Below, piece after piece: positions 16,183 through 24,540 of a DNA stretch of 54,287 bases (position 1 is its first letter; each line of letters starts with the position of its first letter). Source of the DNA: an uncultured Oscillibacter sp. (lineage in GTDB: Bacteria > Bacillota > Clostridia > Oscillospirales > Oscillospiraceae). The DNA lies in contig CAJTZL010000013.1 of the NCBI GenBank assembly GCA_910583695.1, forward strand, positions 1 through 54,287, given 5' to 3'. The notes below the pieces were generated by a model. That model saw nothing but the letters and a program-made list of their open reading frames with translations. It was not told the origin of the DNA and made no database searches. The translations under genes were made by a program, and so were the position numbers.

Positions 16183-16722
16183 ATGGAACGACGCAAGGCA
16201 AAGGTCAACATCAGCTCCGCCGGCGGAACAGCCGGCAAAGGCGCGAAAACGTACAAGGTCACCTTGCCCACCACATGGGTGGAAAGGTTAGGCATCACAG
16301 AAGAACACCGGGAACTGGATCTGGCCTTCGATGGAAGAAGGATCATCCTCTCTCAACGTCTAAACGGCTCCGAATTCGCAAAGCGTCAGCGGGCACAAGG
16401 CCATGCGGTTCGCGCGTTCCGTCTTTATGATGGAGATCAGCTCTGTTCCACAATCTACGCGGACTTCACCGAACAAACCGTAATGGTGGAAAATCAGGCG
16501 GTCCCTACCATAAAGACTGCATTTGGAAATAACCCGGTTCCCTCTTGGGAGGACTTCCAGCGCTTTCTCGCAGAGCGCTGTATCCCCCGGCAGCGGGCCG
16601 GACTGCGGGAGTATTTAGAGGCGCTGGGATTAGACACTTACGACCCCTTAGCCATTATTGAGAAGACAGGCGGACATATGGCAGAGGACCAACAGTGGTT
16701 GTCCATGGAGGTTCTGAAATGA
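16183..16722 (+). CDS. SpoVT/AbrB-domain antitoxin-like protein
   Basis: The 179-residue protein has an AbrB-like swapped-hairpin DNA-binding domain at its N-terminus (KVNISSAGGTAGKGAKTYKVTLPTTWVERLGI...LDLAFDGRRIILSQ). A middle part without clear family follows, and a C-terminal helical region (QRAGLREYLEALGLDTYDP) resembles the neutralising part of antitoxins paired with HipA-like kinases. GAGGTGAAAGC serves as ribosome site. The stop overlaps the kinase start by 4 bases (ATGA), typical of toxin-antitoxin pairs. The palindrome in its promoter is the likely target of this protein. Confidence 0.8.
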   Translation: MERRKAKVNISSAGGTAGKGAKTYKVTLPTTWVERLGITEEHRELDLAFDGRRIILSQRLNGSEFAKRQRAQGHAVRAFRLYDGDQLCSTIYADFTEQTVMVENQAVPTIKTAFGNNPVPSWEDFQRFLAERCIPRQRAGLREYLEALGLDTYDPLAIIEKTGGHMAEDQQWLSMEVLK

Positions 16723-17537
16723 CGATTCGGCTGGTGACGGATGAAAAAATCGCGGAAACCTCCTCGAAAGGGAATCAGGAAAAGTGGTACGACCGAGCGC
16801 CAGACCGCTGGTACAAGCTGGACCAGTTTGGATATGAGGCGTTAGCGGAAGCCACCGTCTCTTTATTCCTGGAGCAGAGTAATATTGAAACCGGCACACC
16901 CTTCACATTTGTTCGCTATCGCATGGAACGCCTGCAAGTCCATGGGCGGGAGCGCACAGGCTGTTCCAGCGAGAACTTTTTACGACCCGGACAGGCCCTC
17001 ATCACAGTCAACCGTCTGCTGTCCAGCCACCTGGGCAACCCTTTGCGGGAAAAGCTGACGCGGCTTCCCAGCGACAAAAAGCGCATCGCTTATCTGGCGG
17101 AGGCGACGGCGGATATCACGGGCCTGAAGCTCTTCCCCCAATACCTGACCCTGCTCTTTGAGATCGACGCCATGTTTTGCAACGATGACCGCCACTTGAA
17201 CAACATCGCGGTCCTTGAGCGGGACGGCCAATACGATTATTGCCCAATCTTCGATAACGGAGCGGGACTCCTCTCCAACACGCAACTCTCCCCCATGGAC
17301 ATCGCGCCGCCAGCTCTAATCTTCGCTTTGCGGGCCAGGCCCTTCAACACCACCTTCACCCGGCAGATGAACACAGCCCGCAGCCTGTACGGACCACAAC
17401 TGGTGATACCGAAGATGACAGCAGATCAGGTCCAGGAGGTCCTGCGGCCGGCCCTGGACTATTATCCTCAGCGGGACCAAGGTATCATAGCGGACCGGGT
17501 TGAAGCGTGTATTCTCACAAGACAAAAAAAGCTGTAA
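16719..17537 (+). CDS. HipA-like serine/threonine kinase (putative toxin)
   Basis: The 272-residue protein keeps the HipA-type kinase core: the catalytic loop NDDRHLNNIAVL (155-166; Asp157 probable base, Asn162 metal ligand) and the Mg-binding PIFDNGAGLL (Asp179). The short, single-domain form lacks the HipA N-subdomain and is closer to stand-alone HipA/CtkA-like kinases. Such kinases phosphorylate tRNA synthetases or other targets to stop growth; the target here is unknown. It is coupled to the AbrB-type gene and lies only 16 bases before the TlpA gene, so the redox genes may share its transcript. Toxicity is inferred from family and context. Confidence 0.8.
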   Translation: MTIRLVTDEKIAETSSKGNQEKWYDRAPDRWYKLDQFGYEALAEATVSLFLEQSNIETGTPFTFVRYRMERLQVHGRERTGCSSENFLRPGQALITVNRLLSSHLGNPLREKLTRLPSDKKRIAYLAEATADITGLKLFPQYLTLLFEIDAMFCNDDRHLNNIAVLERDGQYDYCPIFDNGAGLLSNTQLSPMDIAPPALIFALRARPFNTTFTRQMNTARSLYGPQLVIPKMTADQVQEVLRPALDYYPQRDQGIIADRVEACILTRQKKL

Positions 17538-17553
17538 AAATGGAGGAACGGAC

Positions 17554-18162
17554 ATGAACAAACGGCACAAGATACTTTTCGGGCTTCTGCTCCTGTCGCT
17601 GGTCCTGCTCTGTGGCTGCGGCGGGGATAGCGGTAAGCTGCCGGCCGGGACCGCGCCGGAAACGGAACCGACTGACGAGTCTCAGGAAACTCCCGCCCCG
17701 GAGGATTCATCCCCAGAGGGGGAAAGCGAGCCCATCTACATCACCTTTGAGGGGACGGACCTGAAGGGGAATCCGGTTTCTCAGGAGATCTTTCCCCAGT
17801 CCAGGCTCACCATGGTCAATGTCTGGGCCACCTACTGCAATCCCTGCCTGAACGAGATGCCGGGGCTGGGCGAGCTGGCGGCGGAGCACGACGGGTCGGA
17901 GTTCCAGATCATCGGCATCGTCAACGATGTGCGGGAGGGAGACGACCAGACGCTTGTGGAGAGCCTGGTCCAGGAGACCGGGGCGGATTACACCCACCTG
18001 CTGGCCAATGACTCCATCGACCAGGCGCTTTTGTCCAGTGTGAGCGCCGTCCCCACCACCTTCTTTTTCAACCAGGATGGGGTGTACCTGGGCGGCGTGG
18101 TCGGCTCCGCGGAAAAATCGGATTGGGAGGAGCTCATTCATGAACTTCTGGAAGAACAGTAG
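17554..18162 (+). CDS. TlpA/ResA-like thioredoxin lipoprotein
   Basis: The 202-residue protein starts with a lipoprotein signal (LLLLSLVLLCGCGG). A low-complexity linker rich in Glu, Pro and Thr follows, then a thioredoxin domain with the redox motif CNPC at residues 95-98 (VWATYCNPCLNEMPGL) and the cis-proline segment VSAVPTTFFFNQDG. It should be anchored outside the membrane and reduce or oxidise thiols. ATG 17554 has GGAGGAACG upstream. Its end overlaps the CXXC peptide gene by 23 bases, and the polyferredoxin gene follows. The trio forms a plausible path that moves electrons from cytosol to extracytoplasmic thiols. Confidence 0.9.
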   Translation: MNKRHKILFGLLLLSLVLLCGCGGDSGKLPAGTAPETEPTDESQETPAPEDSSPEGESEPIYITFEGTDLKGNPVSQEIFPQSRLTMVNVWATYCNPCLNEMPGLGELAAEHDGSEFQIIGIVNDVREGDDQTLVESLVQETGADYTHLLANDSIDQALLSSVSAVPTTFFFNQDGVYLGGVVGSAEKSDWEELIHELLEEQ

Positions 18163-18292
18163 CCGGTGCGCCTGGATATGGGGCGTTCTAGCTGGGGCGG
18201 TCTTTCTGGTCATCGGAATTATTCAGGGGCAGTTTGCCGTGATCTGGCAAAAGGCGGTGATGATCTGCCTGGAGTGCATCGGGATTGGGTGA
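18140..18292 (+). CDS. CD1871A-type small membrane CXXC protein
   Basis: This 50-residue protein has one membrane helix (AWIWGVLAGAVFLVIGIIQG) followed by AVIWQKAVMICLECIGIG. The C-terminal CLEC (CxxC) motif and the WQKA(V)xICLECIGIG ending are hallmarks of the clostridial CD1871A-like CXXC family, which is commonly found between TlpA-like and polyferredoxin genes. Its function is unknown; a redox or Fe-S role is likely from context. It overlaps the end of the TlpA gene and sits 3 bases before the polyferredoxin gene, so all three are clearly one operon. Confidence 0.85.
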   Translation: MNFWKNSSRCAWIWGVLAGAVFLVIGIIQGQFAVIWQKAVMICLECIGIG

Positions 18293-18295
18293 GCA

Positions 18296-19159
18296 ATGAG
18301 GAATAAATTACGACTGACCGTACAGCTGCTGTTCACCATCGTGACCAACGGATACCTGTACGGCTTCCTGAACGGGAAAATCTACCAGGGTGGCCTGAAA
18401 TACGCCTGCGTTCCGGGGCTGAACTGCTATTCCTGCCCCGGGGCCGTGGCCTCGTGCCCCATCGGGGCCTTACAGGCCCTGCTGAACCAGCGGGGCTTTC
18501 AGGTCCCCTTCGCCGCCCTGGGGGTTTTCTTTGTGTTCGGAAGCGTGCTGGGGCGCTTCGTCTGCGGCTGGCTGTGCCCCTTCGGGCTGGTGCAGGACCT
18601 TCTCCATAAGATTCCCCTCTTCAAAAAAAGGAAGCGCCTGCCCGGCCACCGCGTCCTGAAATACGGAAAGTATGCGGTGCTGGTTCTGCTGGTGTGCGTT
18701 GGTTCCATGTTCTTGTTCGGAAGCTTTGCCAAGGTCCCGGCCTTCTGCAAGTATCTTTGCCCCTCCGGGACCCTGCTGGGGGCGCTTCCCCTGCTGGGCG
18801 CCAATGAAGCCCTGAGAAGCCAGGCCGGCGGGCTGTTCCTCTGGAAGCTGGGCATCCTGCTGATGATCGTCCTGCTTTCCGTGAAGGTGTTCCGCCCCTT
18901 CTGCCAGTACCTGTGCCCCCTGGGGGCCATTTACGGCTGGTTCAACCGCTTCAGTCTTGTGCAGATTCACTGGGACCAAGAAAATTGTGTCTCCTGCGGA
19001 GCCTGTGAGAGGGCCTGCCCGGTGGACCTTTCCCTACTCGAGATTTCCCGCTCCCTGGAATGCGTCCGCTGCGGGAAGTGCGCGGACGCCTGTCCGCGGG
19101 GATGCCTGCATTTCACAGGCCGTCCCGGGTATAATTCCACGGAATCACAGTCATCCTAA
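18296..19159 (+). CDS. Membrane 4Fe-4S polyferredoxin (NapH/YccM-like)
   Basis: The 287-residue protein has four to five membrane helices. Cytosolic loops carry two CxxxCP motifs (WLCPFG, YLCPSG/YLCPLG repeats), and the C-terminus has two 4Fe-4S ferredoxin motifs: CVSCGACERACPVD and CVRCGKCADACPRG. An N-terminal NCYSCPGAVASCPIG motif adds more cysteines. NapH/YccM/RnfB-like proteins pass electrons across or along the membrane. With TlpA and the CXXC peptide it probably supplies reductant to extracytoplasmic thiols. High GC codon use, like the chromosome, contrasts with the AT-rich left end of the element. Confidence 0.9.
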   Translation: MRNKLRLTVQLLFTIVTNGYLYGFLNGKIYQGGLKYACVPGLNCYSCPGAVASCPIGALQALLNQRGFQVPFAALGVFFVFGSVLGRFVCGWLCPFGLVQDLLHKIPLFKKRKRLPGHRVLKYGKYAVLVLLVCVGSMFLFGSFAKVPAFCKYLCPSGTLLGALPLLGANEALRSQAGGLFLWKLGILLMIVLLSVKVFRPFCQYLCPLGAIYGWFNRFSLVQIHWDQENCVSCGACERACPVDLSLLEISRSLECVRCGKCADACPRGCLHFTGRPGYNSTESQSS

Positions 19160-19180
19160 GGGCAAAAAGGATGTGAACTT

Positions 19181-21118
19181 GTGTCCAACCATTTGCAATA
19201 CGAAACCAGCCCCTACCTCCTCCAGCACGCGGAGAATCCGGTGGACTGGTATCCCTGGTGTGAGGAGGCGTTCCTCCGGGCCCGTGAGGAGGACAAGCCC
19301 GTCTTCCTCAGTATCGGCTATAGCACCTGCCACTGGTGCCACGTCATGGCCCATGAGAGCTTCGAGGACCCCGAGACCGCGGCACTGCTGAACCGCTGGT
19401 TTATCTCGATTAAAGTGGACCGGGAGGAGCGGCCCGACCTGGACAGCGTCTATATGGCGGTCTGTCAGGCGTTCACCGGAAACGGCGGGTGGCCTGCCAG
19501 CATCTTCCTGACGCTGGAGAAGCGGCCTTTTTTTGCCGGGACCTACTTCCCCAAACGCCGCCGGGGCAATCTGGTAAGCTTCCAGGAACTGCTGACGGTC
19601 ATTCACGAGAAGTGGGAACAGGACCGTTCCGCGCTGCTGGGCCCGACTGAGCAAATCATGGATCTGCTCAGCCGCGCAAACACAGCGGAAGACAGGGCGG
19701 AACCGGAGCTGCTGGAAGACGCCGTCCAGCTCTATAAGCGGCTGTTCGACCGGGAAAACGGCGGCTTCGGCGGTGCGCCCAAGTTTCCCTCCCCCCACAA
19801 TCTTCTATTTCTCCTGGCGTATTACCGGAGGCGGGGAGACCCGGAGTGCCTGGAGATGGCGGAGCGGACGCTGACGCAGATGGTCCGGGGCGGACTGTTC
19901 GACCATATCGGCGGGGGCTTTTGCCGCTACTCCACCGACGAGCGGTTTTTGGCCCCCCACTTTGAGAAGATGCTGTACGACAACGCCCTGCTGATTCTGG
20001 CTTACTGTGAAGCGTATGAAACGGTCCAAAAGGAGCTGTACCTGCTGGCGGCAAACCGGACGGCGGAGTTTGTCCTCCGGGAGATGACCACAGCCGCGGG
20101 CGGCTTCTACAGTGCCCAGGACGCCGACAGCGACGGCGAGGAGGGAAAGTATTACCTCTTTACGCCGGAGGAGCTGGTCCGCCTTCTCGGCCCGGAGCAG
20201 GGCGGGGCGTTTAGCCGGTACTTTGATATCACGGACGCCGGGAACTTTGAGGGGAAGAGCATCCCCAATCTGCTTCAAAGCGACCTGGAGGACCGCTCCT
20301 TTGACGGCCTGCTGGAGACGGTATATCAATACCGCAAAAGCCGCTGTGCTCTCCGCCTGGACGACAAAATTCTGACCGCCTGGAACAGTCTGATGATCGC
20401 GGCGCTGTGCCGGCTGCATCAGGCCGGCGGGGAACAGAAATACCTGGAGGCCGCGAAACAGGCAGACCGCTTCCTCTGGGAGCATCTCTGGGACGGTAAG
20501 TCGCTCCACGTCAGCTTCCGGGTCGGGCGGCGGGGTGAAAAGGGGTTTCTGGACGACTACGCCGCCTGTATCTTCGCCCAGCTGGCGCTGTACGGGGCCA
20601 CCCTGGACAGCGCGTATCTGGAGCGGGCGGAGGAGCTTTGCCGGGATGCCTGTGAGCAATTCCAGGACCGGGAACATGGTGGCTTCTATCTCTACGGCCA
20701 GGGGCACGAAGCCCTGATCCTCCGGCCCAAGGAGACCTACGACGGGGCAATGCCCAGCGGGAACTCCCTGATGGCCTGGAATCTGGTGCGGCTGAGCCAG
20801 CTGGTTCCCGAGGAAACCTATGGACCCCTGGCGGAGCGGCAGCTGGACTTTCTGGCGGCGGACGCGAAACAGTACCCCGTCGGATACGCCATGTTCCTGC
20901 TGGCGCTTCTGGATGACCGCGATCCGCCGCCCAAGGTGACCGTGGTGCTGTCGGAAGAATCGGAGGCAGCCCGTCTGCCCCTGGAACTCCCGGCGGAGGC
21001 GGCTGTGGTTCTCCGGGAACCTGGGGCGGAGTACCCGCTGAAAAACGGAAAGACCACCTTCTATGTCTGCCGGGGGCACAGCTGCCGGCCGCCGGTCAAC
21101 GAACGGCCTGTTCTATAA
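19181..21118 (+). CDS. YyaL/DUF255 thioredoxin-fold protein with glycosidase-like barrel
   Basis: The 645-residue protein belongs to the YyaL/spermatogenesis-associated protein 20 family. It begins NHLQYETSPYLLQHAENPVDW and has the thioredoxin-like motif STCHWCHVMAHESFEDPE, then a long alpha/alpha barrel region with KFPSPHN, HFEKMLYDNA and GGFYSAQDADSDG. All are family hallmarks and the length is normal. The protein is cytosolic and its function is not established. No ATG fits; GTG at 19181 starts the conserved N-terminus exactly. It follows the polyferredoxin gene by 21 bases, so it is likely in the same operon and shares a redox theme. Confidence 0.9.
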   Translation: MSNHLQYETSPYLLQHAENPVDWYPWCEEAFLRAREEDKPVFLSIGYSTCHWCHVMAHESFEDPETAALLNRWFISIKVDREERPDLDSVYMAVCQAFTGNGGWPASIFLTLEKRPFFAGTYFPKRRRGNLVSFQELLTVIHEKWEQDRSALLGPTEQIMDLLSRANTAEDRAEPELLEDAVQLYKRLFDRENGGFGGAPKFPSPHNLLFLLAYYRRRGDPECLEMAERTLTQMVRGGLFDHIGGGFCRYSTDERFLAPHFEKMLYDNALLILAYCEAYETVQKELYLLAANRTAEFVLREMTTAAGGFYSAQDADSDGEEGKYYLFTPEELVRLLGPEQGGAFSRYFDITDAGNFEGKSIPNLLQSDLEDRSFDGLLETVYQYRKSRCALRLDDKILTAWNSLMIAALCRLHQAGGEQKYLEAAKQADRFLWEHLWDGKSLHVSFRVGRRGEKGFLDDYAACIFAQLALYGATLDSAYLERAEELCRDACEQFQDREHGGFYLYGQGHEALILRPKETYDGAMPSGNSLMAWNLVRLSQLVPEETYGPLAERQLDFLAADAKQYPVGYAMFLLALLDDRDPPPKVTVVLSEESEAARLPLELPAEAAVVLREPGAEYPLKNGKTTFYVCRGHSCRPPVNERPVL

Positions 21119-21130
21119 TCTCTCAGCAAC

Positions 21131-21207
21131 TGCCGGACGGAGGAAATCCGCCCGGCAGTTTTTGTTCTCCAAGCATATCCGCAAACCGGTGTAATGCCAT
21201 TTGGAAA
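21131..21207 (+). repeat. Direct repeat copy A (left end of nested cassette) with terminator
   Basis: About 80% identical by eye to 24910-24987. It opens with a hairpin, GCCGGACGGA paired with TCCGCCCGGC, followed by a T run that also ends the redox operon. It closes with the ATTTGGAAA that in copy B starts the 60-residue gene. Here the gene after it is broken off. Confidence 0.8.
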
Positions 21208-21226
21208 TTGCAAGAAGTTACAAAGT

Positions 21227-21269
21227 GTCGCAGGAATGCGACCAAACGTCGCTATTTTGCTGATATAAT
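21227..21269 (+). promoter_or_regulatory. XRE gene promoter and operator
   Basis: A perfect inverted repeat, GTCGCA-GGAA-TGCGAC (21227-21242), is followed by a further GTCGC at 21248 and a TATAAT at 21264-21269, 30 bases before the GTG of the XRE gene. The -35 region overlaps the repeats, which suggests autorepression. Confidence 0.65.
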
Positions 21270-21298
21270 CTCTCTTATTCAGCAGGGTGGTGTAAATT

Positions 21299-21616
21299 GT
21301 GATATATTGTCTTTCCGAACGGCTCAAAAGGCTCCGGCAATCCATGCACCTTTCACAGGAACAGCTGGCCCGTCTGTTGGGAGTAGACAGAAGCACAATT
21401 TCCTCATATGAGAGCAACGTACGCCAGCCTCCGCTGGATACGCTTTCCCGAATCGCCGACGTGTTCGGTGTAAGCACGGACTATCTTTTGGGGAGGACAA
21501 GCGCACTTACCTTCGACACATTTGATCTCACCGGAGAGGATACGGCCCTGCTTTACAACATGGCTTCCGAGCTGTCAGAGAAAAACCGAAGAATTCGTCA
21601 ATTGCAGGCGCATTAA
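21299..21616 (+). CDS. XRE-family helix-turn-helix regulator
   Basis: The 105-residue protein has a Cro/CI-type HTH: ERLKRLRQSMHLSQEQLARLLGVDRSTISSYESNVRQPPLDTLSRIADVFGVSTDYLLG. A short helical tail, probably for dimerisation, follows. The start is GTG at 21299. It is the first gene of the nested recombinase cassette, 38 bases before the recombinase, with inverted GTCGCA sites upstream that it may bind. It is likely the cassette's own repressor. Confidence 0.88.
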   Translation: MIYCLSERLKRLRQSMHLSQEQLARLLGVDRSTISSYESNVRQPPLDTLSRIADVFGVSTDYLLGRTSALTFDTFDLTGEDTALLYNMASELSEKNRRIRQLQAH

Positions 21617-21654
21617 AATCAATAGCCAGAGAATTTGAAAATGGAGGTACTTTT

Positions 21655-23481
21655 ATGCCCCTCAACGACAGAGAAGCGCAAGGAAAGCCGCATCAAAGCG
21701 AGGGCAACGACGGCAAAGTGTTCATCCCCGCCAAACCGAAAGTCCATTTTGACGACCCGGCTCAAATCTTCAGAGTGTGTGCCTACTGCCGTGTCTCAAC
21801 AGACAGCGAGGAACAGCTTTCCTCCTTTGAACTCCAGCAGGCCCATTACCGGCAGCTGGCAAAGGAGCGGCCCAACTGGGATTTAAAGCGCGTCTACGCG
21901 GACGAGGGCATCTCCGGCACGTCCCTGAAAAACCGTACGGAATTCAACGCCATGATCGCCGCCTGCGAGAACGGCGAATACGACCTGATCGTGACAAAAA
22001 GCGTCTCCCGTTTTGCGAGGAACCTGGTGGACTGTATCTCCCTGATTCGGAAGCTCAAAAATCTCTCTCCTCCGGTGGGCGTGTTTTTTGAGACAGATCA
22101 TCTGAACACTCTGGGGAAGGATTCGGAATTGATGCTGACCTTTCTCGCCTCGATTGCCCAGGAGGAATCCATTAAAAAACGGGAGGCCATGGTCTGGTCG
22201 CTGGCCCAGCGGTTTCAGGACCGCAAGCTGCTGACTCCTCCTTTGCTGGGCTATGACAGGCAGAGGGATGCCGCCGGCGGCTATATCAAATACGCTCCGC
22301 TTGTCGTCAACGAAGAAGAGGCTAAGGTGGTCCGCTTCATTTTCGACGCATATCTCCATGGATGGTCCCAGTCGCATATCGCGGATTTCCTGACGGATAT
22401 CGGCTGCCGGACAAAAACCGGAAATACCGATTGGAACAGCGGCTCTATCGGCTATATCCTCACAAATGAGCGGTACTGCGGCGATGTCTTGACCTGGAAA
22501 ACCTTTACATCAGATTTGTTTGAGCATAAGCGCAGGAAGAACCGGCAGGACCTGGATCAATACCACTACATGGGACAGCATAAAGCCATTATTCCAAGGG
22601 AGACGTTCGAGATGGCGCAGACGCTTCTCCAAAATCGAAAGCACCACATGCGGGGCGGTCTGCCCGTTCTTCAAGTGATAGACGGCGGAGTTTTTCGCGG
22701 GTTTGTTCCCATCAACCATCACTGGGTCAATGATGATCCCGGGCTTTATTACGATACATCCAACAGCGTGAAAGGGCCGGACCGAAAAGCCAAAATTCAA
22801 AGAAGCATATTCTCCGCGTTTAATCTGGAGGGATATCAGGTTGTCAGAAGCCAGTTTCTACAGACCCGGTATGAAGGTCCAGCAATCACAATCTCCAGGG
22901 ACAGGATTACGTTCAATCTTTTTTGCGTGAGAAGATTCGCGGACATCGGTCATATTCAATTGCTTCTCCATCCTTCCGAGCGTAAAATCGCCATCAGGCC
23001 CTGTGAGGAAAACGCAACGCATAGTATCAAATGGCGTTCTGACGCCGCCAAGCCGCTGTACGCGAAGGCGCTGTGCTGCCGGCACTTTGGCACCGCGCTC
23101 TTTCGCATTATGGAGTGGAATCCGGATTTTATCTACAGAGTCAGAGGAACCTGGGTGCGGTGTAACGACGGCCAAATCATCATGTTCAACCTGGAGCAGG
23201 CCGTATCTGTGCTGCTGACCCCGGCAGATGAAACCTCTTTTAAAAAGAAGCGCGTGGAACTGTTTCAGGAACAATGGGAGGATCGCTTTGGCGCGGAGTT
23301 TTACGACCACATTATGGAAAACGAGATTTTCTACATGGCGGGGAGCGCGGCCTGGCAGACCCGCAGGCCCAGTATCCCGGCTCCCGGCATGGCACAGTAC
23401 AGAGCGCCAACGGAAGAAGAACTCCAAATCATGATGGAAACACTTACAAGAGAGGCGGCCGCCGGTCATGTTGGATCATAG
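21655..23481 (+). CDS. Serine recombinase with a cassette-specific C-terminal domain
   Basis: The 608-residue protein has the catalytic domain (Ser48 in CAYCRVSTDSEEQ, DEGISGTSLKNRTEF, SVSRFARNLVD) and a complete recombinase DNA-binding domain. After about residue 340 there is no zinc ribbon or long coiled coil. Instead there is a domain beginning NLEGYQVVRSQFL, running through HIQLLLHPSERKIAIRPC, and ending with a WNPDFIYRVRG segment. That domain recurs as the three next genes. ATG 21655 is preceded by GGAGGTACTTTT. It probably moves or moved the cassette bounded by the direct repeats. The catalytic domain is intact, so it may be active. Confidence 0.9.
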   Translation: MPLNDREAQGKPHQSEGNDGKVFIPAKPKVHFDDPAQIFRVCAYCRVSTDSEEQLSSFELQQAHYRQLAKERPNWDLKRVYADEGISGTSLKNRTEFNAMIAACENGEYDLIVTKSVSRFARNLVDCISLIRKLKNLSPPVGVFFETDHLNTLGKDSELMLTFLASIAQEESIKKREAMVWSLAQRFQDRKLLTPPLLGYDRQRDAAGGYIKYAPLVVNEEEAKVVRFIFDAYLHGWSQSHIADFLTDIGCRTKTGNTDWNSGSIGYILTNERYCGDVLTWKTFTSDLFEHKRRKNRQDLDQYHYMGQHKAIIPRETFEMAQTLLQNRKHHMRGGLPVLQVIDGGVFRGFVPINHHWVNDDPGLYYDTSNSVKGPDRKAKIQRSIFSAFNLEGYQVVRSQFLQTRYEGPAITISRDRITFNLFCVRRFADIGHIQLLLHPSERKIAIRPCEENATHSIKWRSDAAKPLYAKALCCRHFGTALFRIMEWNPDFIYRVRGTWVRCNDGQIIMFNLEQAVSVLLTPADETSFKKKRVELFQEQWEDRFGAEFYDHIMENEIFYMAGSAAWQTRRPSIPAPGMAQYRAPTEEELQIMMETLTREAAAGHVGS

Positions 23482-24067
23482 TCAATTGGATGATATTTTT
23501 TTGAATGCAAGGCCGCTCGATGATGAGGAGCCGGAAGCCGTGGCGGATTTAGCGGGATATCAGGTCACCAGGGCGGAGCTTTTCTCACACACGTATGAAC
23601 CGGCGATTACCATCTGGCCAACCCGAATCAAGTTCAACATGGCCTGCCTGCGGAAATTCCCGGGCGTGACGCACATTCAAATTCTGATTCACCCGAAACA
23701 GCGGCGTCTGATCATTCGGCCATGCCATCCCGACGCGCCGGATTCTCTGCGGTGGGCGAAAGGCGGGGGAGAAAAGGAGTTATCCAATCGGGATATGCTG
23801 TGCAGAATCTTCGCGGGGAAGGTCTTTGACCTGATGAAATGGGACTTGGAATACCGCTACAAAATGCTGGGAAAGCCGGCCGTCTATCAGAAGGAAATGC
23901 TGTTTCTATTCAAATTGACGGATTTCGAACTGTTTATGGGTGGGAAAAAGCGGCGCTCCTACCTTCCGGGAGAATGGAGGGACTATTTCGGAACGCCGGT
24001 GGAATCTCACGAGGAGCAGTACAAAATTGATCTTGCGGACGGTTATATTACAACTGACAGAGTATAG
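23468..24067 (+). CDS. Stand-alone paralogue 1 of the recombinase C-terminal domain
   Basis: The 199-residue protein repeats the C-terminal domain of the preceding recombinase. AGYQVTRAELFSHTYEPAIT matches GYQVVRSQFL...GPAIT, THIQILIHPKQRRLIIRPC matches HIQLLLHPSERKIAIRPC, and WDLEYRYKMLG matches WNPDFIYRVRG. It overlaps the recombinase end by 14 bases. The fold looks like a strand-rich module with a conserved positive IHP/IRPC stretch, possibly DNA-binding. Function is unknown; it is perhaps an accessory subunit of the recombinase. Confidence 0.75.
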   Translation: MLDHSQLDDIFLNARPLDDEEPEAVADLAGYQVTRAELFSHTYEPAITIWPTRIKFNMACLRKFPGVTHIQILIHPKQRRLIIRPCHPDAPDSLRWAKGGGEKELSNRDMLCRIFAGKVFDLMKWDLEYRYKMLGKPAVYQKEMLFLFKLTDFELFMGGKKRRSYLPGEWRDYFGTPVESHEEQYKIDLADGYITTDRV

Positions 24068-24078
24068 GAGGGCTACAA

Positions 24079-24540
24079 ATGGCGGCGATTCCTTTCAGCA
24101 GTGAGGTTGAGGAAATTTCCATGGACGGTTTTCAGGTAGTCAGCGGAGATCTCTTTGCACGCAGATCCGGCTACTATTCCCCGACATGCACGATTTGGAG
24201 CGGCGGGATCACCTTTAATAAGGTAGCTTTGACGGCCCTGAACAACTGTGAACGGGTGAGGATTGAAATTCATCCTCAGAAAAAGAGCGTCTTGCTTGTT
24301 CCGGTAACCATGAAAGACAAGGACGGCATTCCCTGGCGAAAAAACATCAAAGATTACGCCCCCCGGCGCATGGAATGCGTCAGATTTTCTTCGAAGCTTT
24401 ACGAAATGTGGAACTGGGATACCGGCTGTGTTTGCAGGGCGGTGGGGCGCGTTGTGACAGTAGACAACAAGGTCATGCTCCTTTTCGATTTCAGCTCTCC
24501 GGAGCAGTGGAAAGGCAAAGAGAGAACATCGGAGAAATGA
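24079..24540 (+). CDS. Stand-alone paralogue 2 of the recombinase C-terminal domain
   Basis: The 153-residue protein shows the same pattern in shorter form: DGFQVVSGDLFARRSG, then SPTCTIWSGGITFNKVALTALN, RVRIEIHPQKKSVLLVPV and a WNWDTGCVCRAVGR ending. It is the third copy in the series, 11 bases after the previous gene and overlapping the next by 4 bases. The IHP motif is kept but IRPC has become LVPV. Function is unknown; co-expression with the recombinase is evident from spacing. Confidence 0.72.
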   Translation: MAAIPFSSEVEEISMDGFQVVSGDLFARRSGYYSPTCTIWSGGITFNKVALTALNNCERVRIEIHPQKKSVLLVPVTMKDKDGIPWRKNIKDYAPRRMECVRFSSKLYEMWNWDTGCVCRAVGRVVTVDNKVMLLFDFSSPEQWKGKERTSEK

